Source: Parus major | Lineage: Eukaryota; Chordata; Aves; Passeriformes; Paridae | Direction: 5' to 3' | DNA: 64,000 bases | Assembly (NCBI RefSeq): GCF_001522545.3 | Contig: NC_031769.1 | Location: forward strand, 4,768,896 to 4,832,895 | In this document: positions 37,801 through 64,000 of the stretch, piece by piece | Position numbering within the stretch: position 1 is the first letter of the stretch | Layout: each line of letters opens with the position of its first letter | The notes under the pieces: generated by a model | What the model was told of the DNA's origin: nothing | The model's input: the letters and a program-made list of their open reading frames with translations, nothing else | The model's database searches: none | Program-made: the position numbers and the translations under genes

Positions 37801-38511
37801 TGGAATTTCAGTTTCTGAGTTCACAAGCTTAACAGACAGGTCCAGCATGTCCCCATCTGCCTCCTTCAATGTGCCAGCAGCAGGGGCTTCTGTAGGCCCT
37901 GAAACACTAATGCCAAATAGTGAAGCCTCTGCTTATTTTGGTAAGTGCACTCAAGATTTCCTTTAGATCTAATTTCTGGAATGGCACCAACTCATGTTCA
38001 CTTAACATCATCACAGTTTTTGAAACAGGCAAATTTTAATAAAGATCAGCAAGACTGGCAAAGATGGGATGGAAAAAGTAGCAGAAATCAGGTTTAGAAA
38101 TGGAAAAACCTAATGCACTTTCCCTTAAGTTTACAGAATGTGGGTCTCTTTTGTTAAATGAAAATGCTGAGGCACTATCTGTTAGCCTGGTATGTTTTGT
38201 TTTTTTTACAAACTATCTGTTTTCCAGAAAATGCCTCAACTTTGGACCCTGAAGGTTTAACCCTGTATCCTGAAGGATCAGGCAAGCAGCCCACACTGGA
38301 TGACCTCCTGCCTTCAATTCCATCTTTACCTTCTCTTGATCTTCCTCATGACATTTCTTCAAAAACAACACTAGGAACTGATGCTGATAACCAGGAATCC
38401 AAGCTGCTTGTGAACAGCACTGAGAGCTCATTAACCACAGCTCCAGAGACACCAGAGCACGAAGCAGCAAGTGAGCAGAAAGGAGAAGCAGCCGCACAAG
38501 ATCCTGAGTGA
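31798..38511 (+). CDS. GORASP1: GORASP1 (GRASP65) Golgi reassembly-stacking protein 1, complete, 9 coding exons
   Basis: Peripheral cis-Golgi protein that tethers cisternae into stacks and ribbons and binds the golgin GM130 (family knowledge). The nine exons join in frame to 1,293 nt, 430 residues plus stop, close to the roughly 440 residues of the human protein. Every intron is GT-AG and all phases match. Residue 2 is Gly with Ser at 6, a fitting N-myristoylation signal for Golgi anchoring. Residues about 1-200 form the GRASP domain of two PDZ-like units; the diagnostic stretches [19 protein letters not shown] and [15 protein letters not shown] are present. The rest is a Ser/Pro-rich tail with several SP sites, ending in an acidic C-terminus. 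MGLG at the start, [16 protein letters not shown] and [16 protein letters not shown] mark it as GORASP1 rather than GORASP2. The start codon lies in a near-ideal GCCGCCATGG context inside a CpG island. It converges with WDR48. Confidence 0.97.
32193..32328. repeat. Polypyrimidine tract in GORASP1 intron 1
   Basis: About 135 bases almost entirely C and T on the plus strand, in CTCCCCT/TTCCCC/CTCTCT units with few purines. It lies just downstream of the CpG island. Confidence 0.85.
33772..33852 (+). CDS. GORASP1: GORASP1 coding exon 2
   Basis: Encodes residues 22-48, [19 protein letters not shown] onward to GHTRL, the first strands of PDZ-like unit 1. The acceptor is TGCAG and the donor GTAAGT; both ends are phase 0. 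Confidence 0.96.
34839..35042 (+). CDS. GORASP1: GORASP1 coding exon 3
   Basis: Encodes residues 49-116, from [17 protein letters not shown] to ANEHVWHVL, the core of PDZ-like unit 1. It includes the GRASP signature [19 protein letters not shown]. Both ends are phase 0; the donor is GTGAGG. Confidence 0.97.
35701..35787 (+). CDS. GORASP1: GORASP1 coding exon 4
   Basis: Encodes residues 117-145, [19 protein letters not shown] onward to SDQILQE, the start of PDZ-like unit 2. Acceptor TTTCACAG, donor GTGGGT, both ends phase 0. Confidence 0.96.
36115..36245 (+). CDS. GORASP1: GORASP1 coding exon 5
   Basis: Encodes residues 146-188 and two bases of codon 189: [20 protein letters not shown] onward to [10 protein letters not shown]. 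This is the second half of PDZ-like unit 2. The acceptor follows a T-rich tract; the donor is GTACTG, weaker than its neighbours. Confidence 0.95.
36770..36911 (+). CDS. GORASP1: GORASP1 coding exon 6
   Basis: Completes Ser189 and encodes [16 protein letters not shown], the end of the GRASP domain, followed by the Lys/Pro-rich start of the variable tail up to NGYTE. It ends in phase 0 at residue 236. Confidence 0.95.
37333..37477 (+). CDS. GORASP1: GORASP1 coding exon 7
   Basis: Encodes residues 237-284 and one base of 285: [20 protein letters not shown] onward to [12 protein letters not shown]. It is part of the Ser/Pro-rich regulatory tail, with SPES and SPPP motifs of the kind used by proline-directed mitotic kinases (inference for this species). 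Confidence 0.94.
37785..37940 (+). CDS. GORASP1: GORASP1 coding exon 8
   Basis: Starts with the rest of a Gly codon and [12 protein letters not shown], which matches the conserved tail motif of GRASP65. The remainder to EASAYF is Ser-rich and poorly conserved. Acceptor TTCAG, donor GTAAGT. Confidence 0.93.
38228..38511 (+). CDS. GORASP1: GORASP1 coding exon 9 and stop
   Basis: Encodes residues 337-430 from [17 protein letters not shown] to AAAQDPE, then TGA at 38509-38511. Low-complexity, acidic and Ser/Thr-rich like the mammalian C-terminus, but the exact sequence is lineage-specific. Confidence 0.93.
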
Positions 38512-40011
38512 GTGGACCCTGCTGCTCTTTACAGACTGCTGAATGCTGCAGTGCTACAGCTTGGAATATTTTTCTTATCTTGAAAGAATTACAGTTGCTA
38601 TATTTTGTTAATGTAGACAACACTAGAAAAGAAATCACATGAAGTACATATCCTGTTGTCTTTTCCAATCACTGTTTAATGGATTGATCTATGTTAAAAT
38701 TTTGAATGCTGTCCAAAATCACCCAATCAATAGAGAAATTAATGCAGAAACAAGTTGGACACTGGCAGAATGTCAAGTTCTGGAATTCACGTTTGCCTAC
38801 AAGTGCTCCTGAATGTACTTACAAAGGCATTGTGCCTGAACAGTGACACTTAGTGATGATTTTATCCCGATGTTTGATGGCATTATAAAAATATTTATAG
38901 TTTTGTTAGAAAGCTTTTCTAATGGTACACCTTGGTTAGACTGCTCTTGTGACTTGCAAGGCATTTCTTACACTAACATGTTTTCACTTACTAGACTATT
39001 ATTTTTCTTGGTTTCTTTCCCTTCTCTGCAACAGTCATTCATGTACCTTTTGTATACCTACTTGAGCTGGAAAGAAATACAATGGGCTTTAAAATTGCAG
39101 CCCCAAATGGCACAAAGCCATTCAGTTCTGCTCTTGAATGGACCAGGTGGTGGCTGTGCAGTTAAACAAACAATGAAGGGGGAGGGAGTGATGGTGGTTA
39201 CTTGAAACAAATTGAAGATGATTTTAAAGTAGGGGTGATGAGTCTTTTTGGGGAAGGGTGAATGTCTTTGCTTCTCTAGTGACTGAGAAATAGCTTTCCT
39301 TTGCTCCTATTCACTCATTACTATTTTTATACAAATTATTGTAAGTTTAAGACATGGGCTGTTGTGCAGCACCTGCAATTTGTTTTTGTAGCTTTGTTTG
39401 CATTTGTCTCCAAATCACTTCTGAATGTAATGGCAAACATGGCATAAACAATGGAAGACATGGATGGTTTTATAATCCTCAGGGCAGTGATTTATCATGG
39501 AATTTCAAAACTGCTGTTAGGCAATGATACAGCTACTGCAGTGAAAATCCTTTGTAAATTAAGAGAATGGGGTACAAGGCTGGCATGTGTTTAGGCTATA
39601 AACTAAAGTACACTTATTTAGCACAATATTGCCCGATTTCCTTTGCTCTGGCTCCTGCTGTGTTTCTGCACTGTGCAGGTCAGACAGTGACACTGACTGG
39701 GCTGAAATCTGGTGCTGATGGAGGGGGGGACTCCGGGTCCCACAGGTTTGTCTCTGACAGCTCAGATTCAGCCAAAGGGTGCAGGCAAAGCCACAGCACA
39801 ACAGAGCTTCAGACAAGTCCACTCCAACAAAAAAAAATCTGCTCTTGATCTGTTGTTCATCTGAAATACTGCAAGTACAGTAGTTCTGAACAGGACTGTC
39901 AAAGTACCTGTTGCTTTAAAGAATGTATTACAGGCAGTAGAATTGACAGTGGATTCTAGTCTGCTAAAGGGTCTGTTAATTGTAAGCCAATTTTATTTCC
40001 TGTGTTGCTAA

Positions 40012-40017
40012 AATAAA
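40012..40017 (+). terminator. Candidate poly(A) signal AATAAA for GORASP1 (proximal)
   Basis: AATAAA about 1.5 kb after the stop, followed by a T-rich stretch. It could serve a shorter transcript. Confidence 0.4.
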
Positions 40018-40311
40018 TTTCTTATTTTGTTCCCCCAGCTGACTGTTACAAGGGCAAAGAGCCACACACTAAAAAGAAATGTAATTTAAATTATTCCTAG
40101 GTTTGTTTAATCTTGGAGCCTGATGCCTGAAGACACCTAAGTGGTGTTTTATTCATGTTGTCTATTTAGGACTGTTTCTAGTCCTTTACCTTTATCAGAA
40201 ATGGCCATGAGAGGGTAATAGCTCATTTAAATGACTCTGTACCATAAACACCTTTTAGAAATCTAAGAGCAGGGAATGTCAAAACTCAGGCTAGATTTCA
40301 AATGTCACCAT

Positions 40312-40317
40312 AATAAA
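40312..40317 (+). terminator. Candidate poly(A) signal AATAAA for GORASP1 (distal)
   Basis: AATAAA followed within 20-50 bases by a GT-rich element (TCTGTGTCC then CTCTGTGTGTTATGTT), the usual cleavage-site context. This is the better of the two candidates. Confidence 0.5.
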
Positions 40318-42357
40318 TGGCTGAAACTTATTTCAGTCTGTGTCCAGGCTCTGTGTGTTATGTTAACTGGATCTGGGAAGGGGTTTGGAAAACCAAGTAG
40401 TTAATCTTGAGCAGGAGAATGTTGTGTTCTCCAAACCTGAAACCTGATCATTCAAATGCTAAATGAGGTGAAGAGTTGGATCTCCTCATCAAATTTCTCT
40501 TCTCTGACCAACTTGGATACTCCCTCACAGCTGCAGCCCAAAAGCAGAGAGTCCTCCTGTTTGTGAGGGCAAGTGAGAAAAGTGATTGGAATTTTAGTTT
40601 CAAAATAAAAAGAATGAGAGAAGCACCTGAGGGTTGCTGGATTCAGAGCCAATACCAAACAGCCACACAAGCCTGCTGCTGTCCCAAACATGTCTCCAGG
40701 TAAGCAGGACGTGACCTTTCTCCCACTCTCTAACTTTGAGGGCATCTCTAAACCCGACAGCAGCAGCTCTTCTGTAGACACAAGAAGGATTATCTGGGCA
40801 GCATCAGGGGAAAGGTAAAACAAAGGGAGGAGGAGGAGGTCACCTCGGACATTACAGCAGCAGTGTGGTTTGCGTGGCCAGACACAACAAGATGAGCTTC
40901 CAGACCTGAGCTGCTCGCTACAATTAACAGCTGAGCCTGAGGACACAGGTCTGGCAGATGTTAAATCCACAGAGGCTCCCAGCAGCTCAAGTATTAGAGT
41001 GAGGATTAGGTAAAGCCCATCTCCACTGAGCTGTGCTCCAGCCAATGCACAGCTCCCAGGGCTGATGGGGGCTGAGCCAGGAGCAGCCCTCTGAGCCACA
41101 GGGACTCAAACCTCTGTCCAACAAAGGCCACAGAAAGCTGGCCAAGCCCTGCCCCAGCTGAGGCTAACTTGATCCATGGGAACTTTCCATACAGCATAAC
41201 CCTGTACTCGGAACGATTGTAAAACCTCCAAGATCATGATAAGAAAGTAACCATCCTAGAGATAAACATGCAAATTTCATTATTACAGCAATATGGATGC
41301 TGAACTAATTCTGGCTGAACTTGAATGAGTGAATGGATGTATTTATTGTCTTGAAGTTGAACACCTACCGGTAGAACTATTAAAATACCAAATTCAGGCA
41401 GTTGATTTAATTTTCCCTCTTAAACTTTCACAGCAGGCCTGACAATCTACTGAACCTCCTGCTGTACTGCTCTAGGCTCTGTGCAGAGGCTGCTCAGCCA
41501 CACTTGAGTGAGCTTCTCTGAGCTACAACTCAGAAATGCTGCAGGAAAAGGGATCCCTGCAATGCTGAGCAGAGATCACACCACTCACATTTACTGGTGG
41601 GCTTGTGTACTTCCACATGCATTCTCCATCTTCCTCCAAAACTGGGCAAGCATTTTCACCTCCAAGCAGTTACAAAATAACAGGCTCTTAAGAGAAAGCA
41701 GTTACAGGCTACTAATTGCATTGACTAGACTGCACTAGTATGTTCCATTTCCTGGGCACTGCCCACACAACCTCCTTCTTGGCTTTTGCCTTATGCAAAC
41801 ACCAACTGGCTTTGGTTCTGCTGTAGCAGAATTTCAGCTGTTTGTTCAAAGTTACATTTCTAATCTACAATATGTAATTAAGCATTCAGAGTCTCCTGAA
41901 AGACATTCAGAATAGTGTCACAATATCCTCAGAGAGATCAGACATGTCCCACTCAGGCTTTAGTCAGCGCCTCTGCTCTGCATGGTGTTTGCACAGCTCT
42001 GTACAGAAAAGCCTCCACTGCAGTACAGGGAGCTATTTCAAACAACCACTTTCTTGTTAAGGGTGTAACAGCTCTGTTATCCAGCTGGGAGGTGACTCTA
42101 CCTGGCTCTGTTCAGGAGCCAGCATCACATCCACAGTGTAAGACCATGAGCTAAAAGATTGATTCTAAATGACAAGTTCAATAAATTTCTAGGGATAAAG
42201 TTTGAATCAAGCAGGACCTCTGTGAAAGGAAAAATAATACCTTGGTGTAATGTCTCTATACCAGTAACTGCCCTGTGCACCCCTGGCTGCCCCTCTCCTG
42301 GGGAATACTTGGATAATCCAACTAATAAATCCCAAGACCAAGGGGTAGAACTGTGCT

Positions 42358-42394
42358 AAGATCCCTTCCAACACAAACCAATTATGATTCTATA
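42358..42394 (+). mobile_element. CR1 LINE 3' terminus, short
   Basis: GATCCCTTCCAACACAAACC followed by ATTATGATTCTATAATA, the last bases of a CR1 copy. It faces a second, inverted CR1 fragment just downstream. Confidence 0.65.
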
Positions 42395-42409
42395 ATAATG
42401 CTCATCCAC

Positions 42410-42560
42410 TTCCAAGCCCTTGCCCTGGGCAGGAACACCTTCCACTAGAACAGGATACTTAGATTCCCACCCAGTCTGGCCTTGAATACTTCCAGGGAAG
42501 GGGAGTCCATAACCTTTCTGTCTAGAGCTTATTTTGAATATTTTTTCAGTGTTTCTTAAA
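42410..42560 (-). mobile_element. CR1 LINE fragment, inverted
   Basis: GCCCTGGGCAGGAACACCTT, CCAGTCTGGCCTTGAATACT and TCCAGGGAAGGGGAGTCC, the antisense CR1 text. Confidence 0.78.
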
Positions 42561-43457
42561 GTTACTGGTAACTCCTTCAAGCTGTTCTTCTCATCCTAAA
42601 ATGATACTTGCACTTCAACTACAAATTCTGAGCCAAGCTCTCCTGTTCTCAGCCCCACCACACCTAAACAGAATAAAAAAATATCTGTCATACATTGTTT
42701 AAATGCTTTTCTGGGAGACAGTCTGCACTACTAAACACTAGATTTACATCTCCTTCCCGTTATAAACTTGGAAATGAAATAACTTCTGCAAATCTACAGC
42801 CTTTTTTATGATTCTGGCAATCTGAAACTGCTCACCATGTTCCCAGGAGTTGTGACTCAATACTAACTCAATGCCCTCCTCCTCCTGCCTTCAGGACTCT
42901 TACAGACAGCACAAGCCCAGAAAAGGTGACAATTTAAAAGGTAGTAGCAAAAAGCCCCTTCTCTCACTTTATACTCCATCTAAGCCAGAGCTGGGAATCT
43001 GGGGGCACATTTGGGAATTACTGAGTCCTCAGAGAGCAGCTCAGCTGACAATTCCCACAGTAAAAACTCTGAGCATTCTGTCCTGGCATTTTTCAACATC
43101 AGGAAACCCAGCTTGGTTTCCCATGTGCCTCTTACAACCTTTCCACATGCCGACAGCTCAGCAGCAACTGGCGTGAGTCACTTGTTAGCACAAAATACTT
43201 TCATGGTACAAAAGCAGCACTGCCCATGTCACATTCTCCCCTCAACAGAACTCACATCTGAAGTTCTGCTCACCGCAGAAATTCTTAGATTCACCCACAT
43301 TACAAGATTATCTTCACAGGATTCTGCTGCCATTTCTTCAGCCATTGCATTACTTGAGGCTTCAAAGCACTCTGAAGTCCTTTGTCAAATTCAAGCTCCA
43401 AAATTACACAGTTTATCTAATACACAAAACAACTTGAAAATATTTTAACTAAAGCCT

Positions 43458-43463
43458 TTTATT
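43458..43463 (-). terminator. Candidate poly(A) signal AATAAA for WDR48
   Basis: Minus-strand AATAAA about 1.9 kb after the stop, followed by a GT-rich stretch containing GTTGTTTTGTGTATT, as expected downstream of a cleavage site. Confidence 0.45.
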
Positions 43464-44058
43464 CTATACAACTGTGAAACATCATTTACCCTTCTGGCAT
43501 TGCAGACTCTTTCATTAATCTTTCCTGTTACTGTGTTTCGGGATGGTTAGAAAGAAAAAAAAACAGAAGGAAAATTACAACCTCAGGCTGATTTCAAACA
43601 AAAAATTACTGTGAGCAACTCCAATGTATACAATAGGACAGGAAGACAATCAGGAAACAAAACATAACCCAAACAGTGCCTATTGGAACAGACAGAGACC
43701 CTTGCTATTAATAAATACAAGTCAGGACAATTTACCAATAAAAGTTACAGTTCTGTTTAACTACTTAATTCACAGATAGCACTAAAAAAGTGCAGTTAAA
43801 GCACAATTGTGTCAAACTAAGCATACACAAAAATAGGGATAAAAAAACTGAACCTGATTCTCAAAAGATGGGAAAAGACATCCTAGCATAATTCTGAACC
43901 ATGGTTTTGTCTAAGCAATGAACTTGTTTTGCTGGGTTAAAAGTGCAGAAGGGAATGACTATTTTGACTATTTGACTATATTTTGCCTATTTTTTCAGAT
44001 AAAACATGATGAAAAATACTTTACTTTTTGTCTGACCAATACAATCCCAGTAATATAA

Positions 44059-44064
44059 TTTATT
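44059..44064 (-). terminator. Alternative poly(A) signal AATAAA for WDR48
   Basis: Minus-strand AATAAA about 1.3 kb after the stop. The downstream sequence is less convincing than that of the distal site. Confidence 0.3.
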
Positions 44065-45367
44065 GGGACTTTCCTTAGGCCTCAACCTAAATCTTGATCA
44101 CAAGATACAGGAAGGGCTAGAGCATGTGTCTCCTGAAGAAACTCCAATAATATACTGCCCCTTGAAGGCACTTGTGCTTCTGCTTCAGACAAGAGTAATT
44201 TCTAAACCATTTCTCTACGAGGATTTGTAATTTGCTCTGGCTACAAATGGTTTTCTGGGATATCCCCACATTTTCTCACAAAAAGCTGAAAGGCCCTTAC
44301 CCTCCCTCCCCCCAATAAGTTAAACTTCTATAAAAGATTACCATGAGCCTATGACAGCCACAGATTTTTAGAAATAGCAGTGAAAACAAGATCTGCATAA
44401 ATCTCTAACAAAAGAACAATTGCATATAAAACCTCAGAAAAGAAGAATCAGTATTTTTATCTCATGAATATGAAATCTGCTGAGAAGTTCCTAAAGTTCA
44501 ACATTAAACATATGAAGTTATAATCAGAATGGTTCAAAGTTTTAACAAAATGTCACATACTTTTGGAGCACAGTTACTAAAAATTAGACTTGTGTGTCTT
44601 TAGAACACCTAGGACACAGTGCAGGAAGTAGTTACATATATATTTAGAAAAAAAAAATCTCTAAGTTGCTGCAAAGCATGTTCACTATTATGATGCACAG
44701 CATCACTGGACTCATACTGCTCTGATATTTTTCTAGTGTTCTTATCTTGCATGTCAACAGCTCTCTAAAGCAATTAAAACAATTCTCATGTTAACCCTTG
44801 GTTTGCAATTAAATGGGCCCATTCATTCAAGTATGCAATACCTATTTTTCTGGTATTTCCTTTTCCAAACTTTTTTTAGTGGTAGAAATGCTTAAGTAAC
44901 CGGTGAGAAATCATTGCTGGAACTTTATGAATGGAATGTACTAAAAATACCTTGTGTGCAGTTCTTAATTACATTGTGAACAGTGACTAATATGGCCAAA
45001 CCTGTTTGATACTGAGCATGAACAGATGAGGGGATTATGTTTTGGAAAAAAACCAAAAGCAAAAAAGGAGGAAGCAAAAGTCTGCACTGGGTTATCATCC
45101 ACTCTCTGTACACCTCACACAACACAAACCACTCAGGGACCTCCCATCTCATTGACTGAGACTAGGACAGACTTTAGTTTAAGTCATATAGATTTTTTTT
45201 TTTCCTCTATATTACAGGTCTATTAGTCACTTCAATTAAATGTTTACTTCCCATCCATACTGAGGCATTAGAAGTCTCATCTACCTTAGAGGGCTGCTCT
45301 AGAACTACTCTTGGAACCAGCACAGCAAGGTCAAGTAAATGATGACTGCTCTGGGTCCGTGCTGCCC

Positions 45368-62797
<17,430 letters not shown>

Positions 62798-63064
62798 CTA
62801 AAACACATTTGCACAAATCCAATTATGGCATTAAGATAGTGACATGGCCATAAAGCCTGAACATCTAAGTTTTTCTTTGTAAGGCCCTTCAGCAGAAAAC
62901 ATGACAAGTTTACAAGCATTGTCTGAGTTTTGAGAGTTACCAGCACCAAAGTCATTTGCCCCCAAAAGTAAGGAAGAGTCATAGAAAAAATTCAGCAGTG
63001 ATAGAACAGTAGTCCAAAACATTATTTTAATCATTCCAACTTAAGCTTAGTTAGATCCAGAGAA

Positions 63065-63245
63065 TCTTCAGTTCAATTCCCTGCTGTGTGCATATTCTGG
63101 GTGATCTTAGACAACACACCAAGTCTGTGTCTCACTTCCCAAGCAGGTTCCACAGTTTCTGTAGCTGTGATGCCAGCATTTCCCAGCCTCACAGAGGAGA
63201 GGATATGGTCTCCATGGCTTACAAAGCAGTGAAAGACTGCAGATA
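63065..63245 (+). mobile_element. Possible ancient MIR/CORE-SINE copy in WDR48 intron 1
   Basis: The order of motifs resembles a MIR-type amniote SINE: GTTCAATTCCCTGCTGTGTG, CTGGGTGATCTTAGACAA, GTCTGTGTCTCACTTCCC, CCAGCCTCACAGAGGAGAGG, CTTACAAAGCAGTGAAAGAC. It is heavily diverged and recognised from memory of the consensus only. Confidence 0.4.
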
Positions 63246-64000
63246 GAAATTCAATAGATGTCACTATTATTTTTAAACCTATTTTTTAAAAACTACCTAC
63301 CTGACAATACAATAATAAACTTAAACTCTTAGTGCTCTGTCAGATAAACTATTCCATTAGTTTATTTCCTTCCATGTTTGACAGTGTGTAAAGGTTATTT
63401 AATGGATCTGTTCAGAAAAACTGAAGGGAAATTTCAGGAGACCCTGAAAGGCCACAGCAGTCTCCATTATTTGTGCTCAGTAAATACAATTCAAGACCCT
63501 GCAGTTTCTTCAGAGCTACTGCACTCACTTTCCTGATCCCTGGGTTTACACACTACTCTGAGGAAAGCCCTCAAGCTGAGGGAAAGGGAGGGGAAGGTAT
63601 CAGTTCTGCACCTTCCCAGATTCTACAAAACAGAATCAGAACAAGATAAAATTTCATGCTTGGTATAATCAAACCTGCTCAAAGCAGGAATCCCCTGGAT
63701 ACACAAGCAACAGTGTTTTGAAAATGCTTACAAAGAATAGTCTTGGGCTAGAGATCTGAAAGCAATTTTTCACTTTAATAACTGTGTTAAAGTAGTATAA
63801 AGAAAATGTTTTCCAGATCAGATTTCAGTGATACAAAATATATCCAACAAATTAAGATGTTCAGTGGTCCTTGTCACAGAAGTAGTATTTGACAGCAGCT
63901 CAGATTCTGTACCATGAGAGCTGACAGGTCCATTTGGTAAATGTGGGAAACACCATCATATTATCCCACCCTCAGGCAGCACACCCAGAGCACTGATGCT

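Larger units (their letters stand above)
38512..40340 (+). other. GORASP1: GORASP1 3' untranslated region (probable)
   Basis: No coding signal follows the TGA. The stretch is AT-rich and ends at candidate poly(A) signals at 40012 and 40312. The far end is inferred, not shown. Confidence 0.6.
40341..43439. other. Gap between the facing GORASP1 and WDR48 3' ends
   Basis: No recognised gene. It holds an inverted pair of CR1 fragments (42358-42560) and a 215-codon minus-strand open frame (40452-41099) without known motifs. Part of it may be extended 3' UTR of either gene. Confidence 0.55.
43440..45367 (-). other. WDR48: WDR48 3' untranslated region (probable)
   Basis: AT-rich, non-coding on both strands. 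It ends at a candidate poly(A) signal at 43458-43463; a nearer one lies at 44059-44064. The extent is inferred. Confidence 0.5.

Overview
The window is vertebrate nuclear DNA, most probably from a bird. It has long introns, a single-copy CpG-island promoter, and many short 3' fragments of CR1 LINEs that carry the typical CR1 end (an ATTCTATGATTCTGTGA-like terminus). I see no bacterial, phage or viral gene organisation. I cannot place the species more precisely from sequence alone.

Layout. (1) Bases 1-16,500: intergenic DNA with about eight CR1 fragments, a striking 11-bp GC-rich minisatellite (1627-1802), a TGGGA pentamer array (3918-4032), other microsatellites, and on the minus strand (8024-10351) four recognisable exons of a chymotrypsin-like elastase with several frame and splice defects. 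(2) Bases 16,500-31,100: AT-rich, non-coding, with almost no CR1. (3) Bases 31,375-32,170: a CpG island and promoter, beginning in a GC-rich tandem repeat that contains an exact 19-bp Tn5 mosaic end, i.e. Nextera library adapter left in the assembly. (4) Bases 31,798-38,511 (+): GORASP1 (GRASP65), complete in nine coding exons, 430 residues. (5) Bases 38,512-45,367: the two facing 3' UTRs and the gap between them. (6) Bases 45,368-62,797 (-): WDR48 (UAF1), 18 coding exons covering 661 residues. Only the short first coding exon is missing and should lie beyond base 64,000.

GORASP1 and WDR48 lie tail to tail, the same arrangement as on human chromosome 3p22. They are neighbours by ancestry rather than function: one stacks Golgi cisternae, the other activates the deubiquitinases USP1, USP12 and USP46. 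TTC21A, which is head to head with GORASP1 in human, was not recognised in the 31 kb upstream of GORASP1.

I did not find an undescribed biological system. The observations most worth checking are the sequencing adapter in the GORASP1 promoter region, the decayed elastase, the missing TTC21A, and a CR1 copy only 15 bases from a WDR48 splice donor. All exon borders were set by hand from reading frame, splice consensus and recollection of the family proteins; no database search was run.
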